Of a stretch of DNA of 64,000 bases, positions 10,018 to 20,112 are shown in pieces. The notes under the pieces were generated by a model. That model saw only the letters and a program-made list of their open reading frames with translations, made no database searches and was not told where the DNA came from. The translations under genes and the position numbers were made by a program. Source of the stretch: Bombyx mori. Taxonomy: Eukaryota; Arthropoda; Insecta; Lepidoptera; Bombycidae. Positions within the stretch are counted from its first letter, which is position 1, and every line of letters begins with the position of its first letter. The DNA lies in assembly GCF_030269925.1 (NCBI RefSeq), contig NC_085121.1, positions 8,325,501-8,389,500 on the forward strand, given 5' to 3'.

Positions 10018-10505
10018 CTTACCGAGACTTTTTCAGTGTACTTATTGTAAGAACCCGAAAAAAAGTAAATGCGCCACCCTCCTTGAGATATAAGTTCTAA
10101 GGTCTCAGTATAGTTACAAAGGCACCCTTCAAACTGAAACGCATTACTGCTTCACGGCAGAAATAGGCGGAGTGGTGGTACCTACCCGTGCGGACTTACA
10201 AGAGGTCCTATCACCAGTAATTACGCAAATTATAATTTTGCGGATTTGATTTTTATTACACGATGTTATTCCTTCACCGTGGAAGTCAATCGTGAACATT
10301 TGTTAAGTGCGTATTTCATTATAAAAATTGGTACCCGCCGGCGGGATTCGAACACCGGTGCATCGCTACATACGAATGCACCGGACGTCTTATCCTTTAG
10401 GCCATGACGACAACGACGACGTCCAGCGACTCGCTTTCATTTTCCCATATAAATGCAATTTCACAGATGCTAAACAGTATTAAGCCATCTTTATTACACC
10501 AATAA
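10018..10505 (-). mobile_element. SINE-like element X, old copy split by Bm1
   Basis: The left part (GACTTTTTCAGTGTACTT) and the right part (CATTTTCCCATATAAATGCA through TTTATTACACC) match element X in minus orientation. The Bm1 copy at 10065-10412 sits between them. Confidence 0.55.
10065..10412 (-). mobile_element. Bm1 SINE with tRNA-like head, 3'-truncated
   Basis: The Bm1 body, read on the minus strand, starts with the tRNA-derived head (GTCGTCATGGCCTAAAGGAT) and B-box-like GGTGTTCGAATCCCGC. Its 3' end is cut off. Bm1 is the abundant Bombyx mori SINE. Confidence 0.85.
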
Positions 10506-10707
10506 AGTTGTAATAGAACGGACATCAATTATTTTACATATATTATGACAATGAAAGATCAACTTTATAAATCTCATTTTGACATATTATTATAATATTT
10601 TTTTTGGCGCGAAAGAGAGAGTAGCAATAATAAACTAATGTGCACATGTTATATGATTTTTATAGACCTTTTATAGTTCACTATTTGTGGTATATATAAG
10701 ACAACCA

Positions 10708-10815
10708 CTAATTCAATCTATGGCGGACGGATGCCTCGCGCGTCTTGAATTTGTACACGCCTTTATCTAATAACCAAGCTGGAAAGTTCTCGAGGCCATC
10801 AGCTATTCTTCCATC
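10708..10815 (-). CDS. Candidate terminal exon of an unidentified minus-strand gene (copy 2)
   Basis: Copy of 186-293: 36 codons in phase 0 after a TTATTTTAG acceptor, ending in TAG, with one replacement (FPAW preceded by Asn instead of Ser). The acceptor remains usable although the intron beside it differs by an indel. Function unknown. Confidence 0.4.
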   Translation of the reverse strand, partial: DGRIADGLENFPAWLLDKGVYKFKTREASVRHRLN

Positions 10816-11170
10816 CTAAAATAAAGCTAATAACGTCACTGTTGCCAATTAATAACACTAACAAAAAAAGTTGAGCTAAATGTTGTCAATGTATTTCTTG
10901 TTCATTTTTTGACCGTACGTAATTACGATATATTTCAGACAAGACCTACGCTATCACACCCCTTAATGCACTAATATCGCTCTTGGAAAATACCATTAAG
11001 AATTTGATTAATAACCAAAATTTCCCCGATTTCTATACTTGCTGTTAGGAATATCATCTATTTACATTCACTGAAAACTAATATCGTTAAAGTCGTGCTT
11101 ATCACATTCGCGTCGAGGATTCGTCGCCATAGTATTATGTTGAGTGTGTGCGGGACACGTGTGTCGGCAG

Positions 11171-11340
11171 CGGCTGTGGTGCGGCATACTCGCTCGTTGC
11201 GGAAGTCGCGCGTGTTCCGCGCTGACCGGGCGACGCTGTGGATCGTGAGAGTGCAGGGATGCGCGGTGCTGGCCGCCCTGCATCGCGGCCCGCCTCGTCG
11301 GAACGATGCCGTCCCGAGGCCGTTGCGTGATGACCTATAG
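11171..11340 (+). CDS. Alternative serpin last exon A1'
   Basis: Second copy of exon A1 with the same acceptor (CGTGTGTCGGCAG), phase and length. The peptide starts AVVRHTRSLRKSRVFRADR; the only RCL change is Tyr to His, with two further changes in the basic tail (AL to VP). Of all exon pairs this one has the least RCL divergence. It is followed 18 bp later by exon A2'. Confidence 0.72.
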
Positions 11341-11358
11341 CGATGTCTGTACGCGCAG

Positions 11359-11489
11359 GCATGGTGATGATGATGCGGTGCGCCCGCCCGCCTTCGCCGA
11401 GCTTCCATGCCGACCGACCCTTCCTCTACTTCCTCGTGGGCGCTGAACGCATCGCTCTGTTCATCGGCCAATACCGTGGACGAAATTGA
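11359..11489 (+). CDS. Alternative serpin last exon A2'
   Basis: The acceptor GTACGCGCAG opens a phase-1 exon. The RCL is MVMMMRCARPPSPSF, different in sequence and one codon shorter than A2, while HADRPFLYFLVGAERIALF and GQYRGRN repeat A2 exactly except for His/Arg before ADR. Arg at RCAR offers possible P1 sites absent from A2. The downstream AATAAA of copy 1 is mutated here. Confidence 0.72.
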
Positions 11490-11809
11490 ATCCTGTTTTT
11501 ACGTTCGTCATTTGCTTTTCTATCGCGATATAAACCTAATTTCGCTCTGATTCTCTGTTCTAGTTTCCTCATACTTATTGTAGTAATTATTTTCAAAATA
11601 TTATTTTACTAATGATTGATATAAAGAAAAAATTGGTACACATGGATTCTATTCTACAATCTGTCGCAATCAATAAGGTTCGTATATTCACATAAATGTA
11701 AAATAAATGATAATACAGAACACTGAACCTCTTAAACTATGCTTTGTGTGTAAATGATATTTAATAAAATTTTGAAATTGTTGAATTTGGTCCGTTGTTT
11801 TTATTGCAG
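11490..11809. other. Noncoding block sequence between A2' and B'
   Basis: It corresponds to 939-1032 plus 2206-2430 of copy 1, without the TIR element. It gives the empty insertion site. Nothing else was recognised. Confidence 0.45.
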
Positions 11810-11946
11810 CAATTGATATCACCATTTGTGCCTTCGACGAGTAAGTGCCACTAGACCCTTCTTTTAAGGCTGATCGACCTTTAGCAGCCACTGTCTCCAC
11901 ACACTGCACTCCTCATTTCTTAACCATATGCCGCGAGAAAGATTAA
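11810..11946 (+). pseudogene. Serpin last exon B', inactivated
   Basis: Same length, acceptor (TTTATTGCAG) and phase as exon B. It starts IDITICAFDE, and then TAA at 11842-11844 replaces the Cys codon of B. Beyond the stop the frame continues VPLDPSFKADRPLAATVSTH, with Phe lost from ADRPF and the final YRGR changed to CRER. Splicing to it would give a serpin cut inside the RCL. It is a dead exon or, less likely, one that deliberately yields a truncated protein. Confidence 0.8.
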
Positions 11947-13255
11947 TAAATAATGATATATTATTTGAAATAGCTATATATTTCATACAAAATATCTATA
12001 CTATTTTTTTTTCTAGCATTTATTTTATTATTAACAAAAAGTCAAATCAAAATAATTTAACATAAATCAACTCACTATACTATTGATTTAAAACTGCTAT
12101 ACACTCACAGGTTATAACTTATAACATGAACATGTCCGGATTGGCTACGGTATGCTTCGCTAACAGCACGGTCATAATTAAGTAAAACTGTACATTAAAG
12201 ATAGCGGTCATTCACCTCCAAGCGCATCGGAAACTTATTGGATACCTATTTGAATGCTGTAAAATCTTTGATTGTGGCATTTTAGGCGGGGTAGACATGT
12301 AAATGATGAATTTATTGATTTATCTAAGAACTGACAAGTCTGTTTTATCCCGTATAGTAAATAAAATCATGCATCATATCATAAATAATTAAACTTATCT
12401 ATCGGATTCAAAATATTACACGGGCTGGGCGTGTTAAATATCAATATATAATACTTTTGGGAATTGCGTTTAGTCACAATTCTACGTTGTTGAAAAATGT
12501 AAGACAATTTGCAATGTGTTGCTTGCAATGAGCTTGCTTGATTCCGTCCACATTATGCTGAAGATCTTAAAGATCAACCGCCTAAATTAATTGCCTTTTT
12601 CATTTACAAATCCCGCTTAAAAACCTTCATGCCCTACAGTGCACCACGCTGTATCTATGGCGCAGTTTAATTTTCGCATCCAGGTTAATGTTTCATTTAA
12701 ACGTTACTGTTACAGTAATTACGTTTTATTGTAGGATAGGTTTATTACAATTTTTTTGGCTGTATGGACTAAGCTCCCTTTGGTTGTCCAATAGACTGTA
12801 AACAACAACATAAATTAATGTCAACATTGATTCCAAAATTTTTATGTGAAAGTGGAAAGATCCCGGGGCCCGGGCCCCATTAATGACAGACAGGACAGGA
12901 CAAGGACAGACATTACTTATTTTCTCACTAATAAAGTAGGTAATGTTAGTATCCATACCTGCTAGCTTGCCCGGCAGCCATTTATCAATTAGGTGCTAAA
13001 AGCAGGTAAAAATAATACTTTTAAATGAAACATAGTACCCGGCTTAATTGCTGCAATATCGATATCAGAACATTGAATAATAAAATTAGCTTGAGCATCA
13101 AAATTACAGATATGGTAGATAATTTCAGTGTAATGTTTCTCATGGTCAGGGTACCTTAGATTATCATCAATATCAGACACTACTTCTTTATTAAAAACGA
13201 TAAGTCGAGGCCATAATATAAGATGTCAAGCTAGCAGATATGCATATACCCAAAA
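11947..13255. other. Noncoding block sequence between B' and C'
   Basis: Alignable with 2568-5280 of copy 1 minus its transposons. A short G/C-rich stretch near 12860-12885 marks a junction where the MADF fragment of copy 1 is missing. No exon was recognised. Confidence 0.4.
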
Positions 13256-13267
13256 GTCCATACTAAC

Positions 13268-13419
13268 CTAACATTATTATTTTTTTCCGGCCCAGGGCCG
13301 AACCTTCTTCAAGCTCCCTGCAACTAGCGCGGGATATGTGGGACTTGACGATCTGCATTTTGGGAGCAGACCGCGGGCCCAAGGGCGTTTTAGGAACGAA
13401 CGCCCTCCTCCGACCCCTC
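13268..13419 (-). mobile_element. Short retroposon with 12-bp target duplication
   Basis: About 150 bp, T-rich at the left and GC-rich inside (CCGGCCCAGGGCCGAACC), flanked by direct repeats GTCCATACTAAC at 13256-13267 and 13420-13431. It is absent from copy 1. The family was not recognised; it may be a LINE tail. Confidence 0.6.
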
Positions 13420-13596
13420 GTCCATACTAACACTACTTTATCCCTTTAACTTTACCACTGAGAAAATAACTAATGTGTTGAGAATGGGAGCTTGGACTAT
13501 AACTTGCATATTATACAATCTGTTTTCTTGTGATATAAGTTCGCGCGTAAAGTGTGTTAAGTTAAAAAACGCACGGCATCTCTTGTTTTTTTGCAG

Positions 13597-13739
13597 CAAT
13601 GGGCATTGCATTTTGCACTGCATTTATTGACGAGCCACCAGTACCTTCCTTCGATGCTGATCGGCCATTCGTAGCGGCAATCTTCGCCCATGGAATCTCT
13701 CACTTCTATGCCATATACCGTGGGAAAAATGATGAATAA
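13597..13739 (+). CDS. Alternative serpin last exon C'
   Basis: The strong acceptor CTTGTTTTTTTGCAG and the phase-1 overhang CA give Ala, then MGIAFCTAFIDEPPVPSF, DADRPFVAAIFAHGISHF and AIYRGKNDE with TAA overlapping AATAAA. The RCL differs from C at four positions (S-Y-A-L become F-C-T-I), against a single change (E to K) in the remaining 32 residues. That suggests selection for a changed target. Confidence 0.82.
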
Positions 13740-14329
13740 ATTTAGTGCACACATTAACAACGAAAGGAATACCAAAAAGTATTTGTATTACATCCCTGGT
13801 GTTTTGATTCTGTGTTAGTATTGTGCGTGTGTGATACGTACCCAGTTATTTATTTATACCCAATGTAACAAGCAAAATAAAATCGAATGCTCTCACTTAA
13901 CGAATTGAAATGAAATGCAAGTTTATTTACATATTACCTACGAGCCAAACCCATCTTTTCCATTTATCAAGACACCAACCAACTCTAGTGCAGAGGACAA
14001 ATGTGTTGTAATTAGTGTGAAGCAAGAACCTAATATATGTTGGTTTAAATGTCACTGATATCTGTTGCAATCTTTTCTTCTATTTTGTATATTATAAAAG
14101 TAAATTTTTGCTTAATAACTATTAGTAAAGGAAAAATTAAAGATGTTTAGTTGAAATTAATTGAACGTGAAACTGTTAATATGAGAAATATATTTACATG
14201 TACATTATTCTTGAATTTTATTTGGGATTTCCACTAGATTACTTTGATTTTACACAGATTTATAGATGTAGATTGGTACACATGTTATCCCGAAGAAAAA
14301 AACTTAATTGAAATATATTGGATTATTTA

Positions 14330-14847
14330 ACAATATAAAATAATTTTACTTAGTTAAAATTTATTTAAATCTTTATTTTGCAAATAAAATTTTATTGAAA
14401 TGTTTGACAGCATAGCCATGCTTTTCTCAGGGTTAACTTTGTTAAGAAGTCTGATTTTTTTCTATAGTTTAGAACTCATAAAAATTAATGGTTAGTTACT
14501 ACATGGCTTGTAGAAATGAAGAACTTGCACCTGGCCCTTTCATTTCATACCTAAACTATTCTGACTGTGTAACAATTCTTTTGTACCATCAAATAGATTG
14601 GTTTATTTGGTGTGATACCAAGCTTTTGAAGTGTCTAGAATATGACCGACTGCTCCATACCCACTTTGTGCAAGATCCTATTTTCTTTAACACCCCATTC
14701 CTTGTAATTAGATAATGAACACGAAAAAATATGTGAAATGGCACAATATCAAAAGAAGTTTTTATAATAATATACGTATTCCAAATTCAAAATAATTAAA
14801 AAGTTGAAAAAAATAAAAGATTTTATGCAACAGTAGTTACAGCCAGA
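14330..14847. other. Unassigned stretch with a 75-codon open frame
   Basis: Mostly AT-rich. A + strand frame at 14488-14715 starts MVSYYMACRNEELAPG; neither strand of it resembles a family I know. It may be transposon debris continuous with the Helitron remnant that follows. Confidence 0.3.
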
Positions 14848-15165
14848 CTAGTAATTTTGGCGGAGCCTATTCTGTTCTCAGGTGATTTTCGTCCAACTCT
14901 TCCAATCATTCCCCGATCGACTGTTGCTGACGAACTAAAGGCATTCGTCGCAAAATTTAAAGATACTCCAATTAACAACTAACATGCACGTGTTTTTGCA
15001 ATAAGATCAAACTGCGATTACGTTTTCGAAGCAGTTATTAGATATTGGAAATAGTGAGGTCGTAGTTGAAATCCCTACCGGATTGCATTACCCACGGATT
15101 TTTGTCACTTTATCGATTCAAAAGAAGAGCATATTTAGCGTGTTTTTGCGGACATAGAACAACAG
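14848..15165 (+). pseudogene. Helitron (PIF1-like) helicase fragment
   Basis: The frame reads LVILAEPILFSGDFRPTLPI then IPRSTVADELKAFV. GDFRQTLP followed by IPR is a hallmark of Helitron and PIF1 helicases. Further on, in shifted frames, come LLDIGNSEVV and CHFIDSKEE, then RVFADIEQQ, matching the order of helicase segments after that motif. Stops and frame changes show decay. The MITE at 15148-15364 interrupts it. Confidence 0.65.
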
Positions 15166-15364
15166 TTCAGTGTGTTTATTGCGAGTATTTTTACTTCTCG
15201 GGGCAAACGTAGGCGCGCTGTTCTAACTTCGTACAAAGTTGAGTTAACTTTTACGCGATCGAGAAGATAAAAAACTCGCACTAAGCCGTCGAGATATTAT
15301 GTACTACGTACTTTAATTTAATCTCGTTGCACTAAGCACACTGAACTGTTGTTCTATGTCCGCC
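15148..15364. mobile_element. MITE of the CAGTGTGCTTAGTGCGAG family with inverted flanks
   Basis: The inner ends (CAGTGTGTTTATTGCGAG and complement of CTCGTTGCACTAAGCACACTG) match the MITEs at 27980-28152 and 56413-56578. Outside them, 20 bases of the surrounding helicase sequence (GCGGACATAGAACAACAGTT) recur in inverted orientation on the other side. That is not a normal target duplication and suggests a template-switch or inversion event. Confidence 0.6.
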
Positions 15365-15539
15365 TAAGGCAGAGTGAACGAGCAAAATTGGCGGCCAAAA
15401 ACAAAGATGTCGAATGTCGATGATCCAATATGACCAGCAGAAGAACCAGGAGAGTTTTTTTACAACTCATTTACAAATCATTTAACACAGTTTTAAACCA
15501 GGACGGCGTTGTCAACTATTCCACAGTGTTTTTAAATTT

Positions 15540-15735
15540 CATGGATGAATCTACTGCCGGATCGGAATTGCGACTCGCTGAGAAGATCCGGCAAAAAGTT
15601 CAGTGGGCTGATGTTTATGTTATGGTTACACGTTGAACTCTTTGCCGAGTTCCACGAGTACGGTTACAGGGGTCCCTAAGCCTGCTCCTAGTGTTAGAGT
15701 TAAAGGCGTCTAACAAAAGGGTTATTGGATCTGAT
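15540..15735 (-). mobile_element. Jockey-type LINE 3' fragment
   Basis: It matches 63330-63455 and the complement of 24430-24500 (GAATCTACTGCCGGATCGG, GAGAAGATCCGGC, GAGTACGGTTACAGGGG). Noncoding tail only. Confidence 0.6.
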
Positions 15736-15851
15736 GGATCCGAAAATGACAATTAAACTACGCAACCTTTTTTATAAACAGCATATCTATTACGTAAGTC
15801 GTAATGCCTATGTTCACCAGTACAATATTTAATATTTGAATAATTGAAAAT

Positions 15852-16012
15852 ATTTGAAGGGTGGGGCAGCCGTTGTAACTATACTGAGACCTTAGAACTT
15901 ATATTTCAAGGTGGGTGGCGCATTTACGTCGTGGATGTCTATGGGCTCCAGTAACCACTTAACACCAGGTGGGCTGTGAGCTTGTCCACCCATCTATACA
16001 ATAAAAAAATTA
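15852..16012 (+). mobile_element. Bm1 SINE, 5'-truncated
   Basis: It begins in the Bm1 body at TTTGAAGGGTGGGGCAGCCG and runs to the AATAAAAAAA tail after GGGCTGTGAGCTTGTCC. Confidence 0.85.
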
Positions 16013-16493
16013 AAATAAAAAATTACTATTCCAACTTTTTATTTTCAACTTCCTGGACAATACTTATTAATCCGTTGAGATACCTATACCGCACCATAAC
16101 CACATGGATAGCGAGCGACGCTGATGCCGAGAACTAACCAAATATACCAAACATCGTACCTAATTTTTGGGCAATATTTACGTAAATATAAATTATGCCG
16201 AAAATTTCATATCGAAGGGTGAAAGGTTATTTGATTCAAGGGACATTTTTGCAACTGTATAGGAGAGCCACTTTTTAAAGTTTGGAAAAAATATCGTAAC
16301 AAAAACAAATTCTTCAGCTGTTTGAATGGGGTAAACTTAATTGAAGTTCAGTTAGAAACGGTACCAGATTAAACGGATTACCTACAAAGATTAAGTCGCT
16401 TAAAGTGGTTAAACTAAATAGCTTTTCGCCCCTCGATATAGTGTTTTCTAATGAATATTTATAGTCTAATACCCGGTTTCCTTATTTTTGCAG
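16013..16493. other. Noncoding sequence upstream of exon D
   Basis: Unique AT-rich sequence with no recognised feature. It would be intron in a transcript using exon D. Confidence 0.4.
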
Positions 16494-16630
16494 CTATGGT
16501 CGTATGTTACATCGGATCGGTTGGAGGTGCGCCGTTTATACGCCATTTTGTAGCTAACAGACCATTCCTGGCAGTGATTATCATACACAGAGTTCCGAGC
16601 TTCCTAGCACACTATCGCGGCAAGAACTAA
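16494..16630 (+). CDS. Alternative serpin last exon D
   Basis: The acceptor CCTTATTTTTGCAG and phase-1 overhang CT give Ala, then MVVCYIGSVGGAPFIRHF, VANRPFLAVIIIHRVPSF and LAHYRGKN, stop TAA, with AATAAA touching the stop. NRPFLA and YRG identify the serpin C-terminus. The RCL is hydrophobic and glycine-rich, unlike A-C. The related exon D' lies at 25827-25957. Confidence 0.8.
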
Positions 16631-17071
16631 ATAAATCTAGCATTTGTATTTTCAAACCGCTATCTCCTTATCTAGACTAAAACGTTTCACATAGGCGATC
16701 TATTTATACTGTTATTGAAAAAAAGTGCGGTATGTTAAAGCGCTGTCTGATCGTGATTTGAAATTAAGTTTGTTCACCATCTTTACTTACTCGATATTGA
16801 AAAATTTTAATCTTAATTTTGAGGTTGTTAATAATAAATATAAAATCAGAGAAAATTTAAATCTTAAAACGTCAGTGTGCAAATTTATTTCATACAAAAA
16901 ATTGTAAAAAGTATTCACTGTAAATTAAAAAATATTATATTAATTATTCCCAATAAATTTTAAATCAGGAAACCGCGTTGAAACTCTAATAATAAGTTTT
17001 GAAATGTTTGAATTTTGTGTCTTTCGGGTTAGGTAGCGCTATAAAGGAAATATTCCTGTGCACACATAAAT
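16631..17071. other. Noncoding sequence between exon D and the RTE LINE
   Basis: AT-rich and unique. A 60-codon frame at 16725-16907 has low complexity and no family signal. Nothing else was recognised. Confidence 0.4.
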
Positions 17072-19972
17072 AAGTATGTTAGAACTCTCAATAGACCGGC
17101 AGCCTTCCAGGTCTTATGCCAGCAACTGACACAACACAGAGCCGATGTCACAGCCTTACAGGAGATTAGATGGGTGGGACAAGGCGTAGTTAAAAGGGCA
17201 GACTATACAGCGTACTATAGTTGTCACCCAAAGCATCACTTGTTTGGAACAGGGTTCGTCGTCGGCAAGCGGCTTCAACCCCTTATCATTGACTTCCAGC
17301 CAATTAACGAGCGTATGTGTTCAATTAGAATAAAAGGTAAATTTCAAAACTACACAATTATTAACGTACATGCCCCAACGGAGGAAAGCGCCCCAGAAGA
17401 GAAAGAGAAGTGGTACTATAATGTGGAAAGTGTGTACTCTAAAGCGCCCAAAGGTGACGTTAAGGTAATAATAGGAGATCTAAATGCGAAAATTGGCCGA
17501 GAAGAGGTATACTGTCCAACAATTGGACTACATAGTCTCCACGAAACCTCCAATGATAACGGCACCCGACTTATTGACCTTGCTTCATCTTTGAATATGG
17601 CTATTGGAAGTACATGTTTTCCGCACAAAAACATACACAAAGTTACTTGGTTTTCCGCTGACGGGGTTACCCGTAACCAAATTGACCATATTTTGATTGA
17701 CCGTAGATATTACTCAAACCTCCTGGACGTTAGGAGCCACAGAGGTGCCAACATAGATTCGGACCACTATTTAGTCGTTTGCAAAATGAGGGCAAGAATA
17801 TCGCAATACAAGTACACCAAGACTGTTAGGACAAGAAAGTTTGACACCTCAAAGTTAAAGCGACGGCCAGGGGTGAACTCTGAGTACATTGAGTGTGTGG
17901 GCCAAGAACTGGATAAGATAACAGATAATAGAAATAGTAATGTAGATTCTGATGAAATATGGCAACGCCTGAAATCTGCAGTTACAACAGCAGCTACGAA
18001 AGTTCTTGGACACGAAGAAAAGCGAAAACGGAATGGGTGGTTCGACGATGAATGCCAAAAAGTCACAGATGCGAAGAATAAGGCTCATAAATTATTGCAG
18101 CAAAAACTCACTCGGTGCCGTAGAGAGGATTACAGAAACCTTAGGATTAAAGAAAAACAGCTACACAAAAGGAAGAAACGAATGTTTGAAGAGCAACAAC
18201 TTAAGGAAATTGCAAATAGTTACTCAAAGCAGGAATCCAGGATTTTCTACAAGCAAGTGAATAGCGGAAAGAAGGAATTTAAACCAAGAACCTCAGCCTG
18301 TAGAAATAAAGATGGCCAACTGCTTAATGACAGAACAGAAGTCATTAAAAGGTGGGCAGAACACTTCCAAGAGCTACTAAACAAACCATCAGTTGCTACT
18401 CATATCGATGAAGTCGAAGCTCCACTTAATCATCAGTGGCTAGAAGTGTCCCAACCGTCTCTGGAAGACACCAGAGCTGCCAGCCAAAAACTCAAAAACA
18501 ATAAAGCTCCAGGAAACGACAACATCCAGAGTGAACTGCTGAAATACGCTGGGTCCCAGTTTGAAGAGGAATTCCATAAACTAGTACTGCAGATATGGAA
18601 TTCTGAAGTTATGCCTGAGGAATGGAACACAGCGGTTATTTGTCCTCTCCACAAGAAGGGCGATGTTCTCGACTGTCAGAACTATCGAGGCATTTCACTC
18701 CTCAATACAGCATATAAGATATTTGCGAACGTTCTCTTTGGCAAATTAAAACCTTTCGTGGAGCCTAGACTAGGAGAATATCAGTGTGGTTTCCAACCTG
18801 GTAGATCAACCATCGACCAAATCTTCTCCCTACGACAAATACTTGAAAAAACTCTTGAATTTAATGCTGATACGTATCACCTTTTTATTGATTTTAAAGC
18901 TGCCTACGACAACATAAGCCGTGATTTCCTATACCAGGCTATGCATGAGATTGGCGTACCACCGAAGCTTATATCTTTAACAAGGATGACACTGGTTGCA
19001 TCGCAAAGCATTGTTAAGATCCAAACAGACCTATCGGATCCTTTTAGAACCCATGATGGACTAAGGCAGGGTGATGCCCTCTCCTGCCTTCTTTTCAATG
19101 TTGCACTCGACAAGTGTATCCGTGACTCAGCAATAGAGACGACGGGCAATATATATTACAAATCCGCTCAAGTACTGGGATATGCGGATGATATTGACGT
19201 CATTGGCAGATCAGCTCTCGCAGTAGAAAGTGCGTACCTTGCTCTCGAGGCCTCGTCTCTCGAAGCCGGTCTCCAAGTAAACGCAGACAAAACTAAATTC
19301 CTGAGGGTGTCGAGGGACTTACGTGAGGACACAGCGCATAAAAATATTGGCCAGCATACTTTTGGATCTGTGAATGAATTTGTATATCTTGGTTCTCTGA
19401 TAACGAATAATAATAATATAACAGCAGAAATAGTTAAGAGAATACTGTCGGCGAATAAATGCTACTTCGGCCTGCTTAAATATTTCTGTTCCAAAATTCT
19501 GTCACGAAATATCAAAATTATTTTATACAAGACCCTACTGAGGCCCATTCTTATTTATGGCTCAGAGACATGGGTACTCAGCAAAAAAGATGAGAACCGT
19601 CTACTTGTGTTCGAGCGTAAGATTCTAAGACGGATATTCGGTGCTGTGCGGGAAAACGAGATATGGAGGACGCGCTATAACCACGAGTTGTATGATGTTT
19701 ACAAAGATCCTAACATCATAACAACTATAAATATTGGACGCCTACGATGGGCAGGACATGTGGTTCGAATGGAGAGTACCAGAATGCCAAGACAATTGCT
19801 CTATGGCAAACCAGAGGGCCGCAGAAGTCGTGGCAGACCCAAACTTCGATGGTTGGATGGCGTGGAGCGCGACCTCAAAAATATCGGCGTCAAGAACTGG
19901 AAGGAGAAAGCCCTGAACAGAGCAGTCTGGAGAAACATACTGGACCAGGCTAAGGCCCACCCTGGGCTGTAA
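17072..19972 (+). CDS. Endonuclease-reverse transcriptase (RTE clade)
   Basis: The frame is open from about 17072 to TAA at 19970-19972, about 966 codons, with no in-frame ATG at its head, so the native N-terminus is missing. Order of domains: apurinic-type endonuclease (ALQEIRWVGQG; NVHAPTEE; GDLNAKIG; NQIDHILIDRRYY; SDHYLV), a basic linker, reverse transcriptase (NYRGISLLNTAYKIF; GFQPGRSTIDQIF; IDFKAAYDNI; LRQGDALSCLLFN; GYADDIDVIG with the catalytic Asp pair near 19184-19189), then a thumb/C-terminal region (RLRWAGHVVRM; GRPKLRWLDGV). The enzyme nicks target DNA and copies its own RNA at the nick. No frameshift or stop is visible, so the insertion is fairly young; without a 5' end it is unlikely to be expressed on its own. 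Confidence 0.85.
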   Translation, partial: KYVRTLNRPAAFQVLCQQLTQHRADVTALQEIRWVGQGVVKRADYTAYYSCHPKHHLFGTGFVVGKRLQPLIIDFQPINERMCSIRIKGKFQNYTIINVHAPTEESAPEEKEKWYYNVESVYSKAPKGDVKVIIGDLNAKIGREEVYCPTIGLHSLHETSNDNGTRLIDLASSLNMAIGSTCFPHKNIHKVTWFSADGVTRNQIDHILIDRRYYSNLLDVRSHRGANIDSDHYLVVCKMRARISQYKYTKTVRTRKFDTSKLKRRPGVNSEYIECVGQELDKITDNRNSNVDSDEIWQRLKSAVTTAATKVLGHEEKRKRNGWFDDECQKVTDAKNKAHKLLQQKLTRCRREDYRNLRIKEKQLHKRKKRMFEEQQLKEIANSYSKQESRIFYKQVNSGKKEFKPRTSACRNKDGQLLNDRTEVIKRWAEHFQELLNKPSVATHIDEVEAPLNHQWLEVSQPSLEDTRAASQKLKNNKAPGNDNIQSELLKYAGSQFEEEFHKLVLQIWNSEVMPEEWNTAVICPLHKKGDVLDCQNYRGISLLNTAYKIFANVLFGKLKPFVEPRLGEYQCGFQPGRSTIDQIFSLRQILEKTLEFNADTYHLFIDFKAAYDNISRDFLYQAMHEIGVPPKLISLTRMTLVASQSIVKIQTDLSDPFRTHDGLRQGDALSCLLFNVALDKCIRDSAIETTGNIYYKSAQVLGYADDIDVIGRSALAVESAYLALEASSLEAGLQVNADKTKFLRVSRDLREDTAHKNIGQHTFGSVNEFVYLGSLITNNNNITAEIVKRILSANKCYFGLLKYFCSKILSRNIKIILYKTLLRPILIYGSETWVLSKKDENRLLVFERKILRRIFGAVRENEIWRTRYNHELYDVYKDPNIITTINIGRLRWAGHVVRMESTRMPRQLLYGKPEGRRSRGRPKLRWLDGVERDLKNIGVKNWKEKALNRAVWRNILDQAKAHPGL

Positions 19973-20006
19973 GGCCTAAGATGATGATGAAGATGATGAC
20001 ACAGTA
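17072..20006 (+). mobile_element. RTE-type LINE, slightly 5'-truncated, intact long ORF
   Basis: A single frame encodes endonuclease and reverse transcriptase and is followed by a very short 3' UTR ending in GATGATGATGAAGATGATGA, the microsatellite-like tail typical of RTE elements. A possible imperfect target duplication ACACATAAATAA / ACACAGTAAATAA flanks it. The 5' end falls within the endonuclease start, so no initiator Met is visible. Confidence 0.8.
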
Positions 20007-20112
20007 AATAATTTTTTTCTCAAACAAACGTGTTTTAATATATTTTTTTTAATCAGAATTCGGCTTGATTACTTCTAATAAATAAATATAATAGGTACAT
20101 ACATGTTATACC

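Larger units (their letters stand above)
10531..14325 (+). repeat. Segmental duplication, copy 2 (serpin exons A1', A2', B', C')
   Basis: This is the second copy of the block at 1-6211, with the same gene order and mostly identical flanking sequence. It lacks most of the transposons found in copy 1, so it shows what the empty sites look like. It has its own insertion at 13268-13419. Exon B' is dead here while A1', A2' and C' remain open. The 4.3 kb between the two blocks is filled almost entirely by transposons. Confidence 0.85.

Noticed and set aside
10380..10412. tRNA-like head sequences with B-box at 10.4, 25.0, 27.2 and 36.0 kb
   Set aside because: They are the tRNA-derived 5' ends of Bm1 SINEs; no independent tRNA gene with a full cloverleaf was found.
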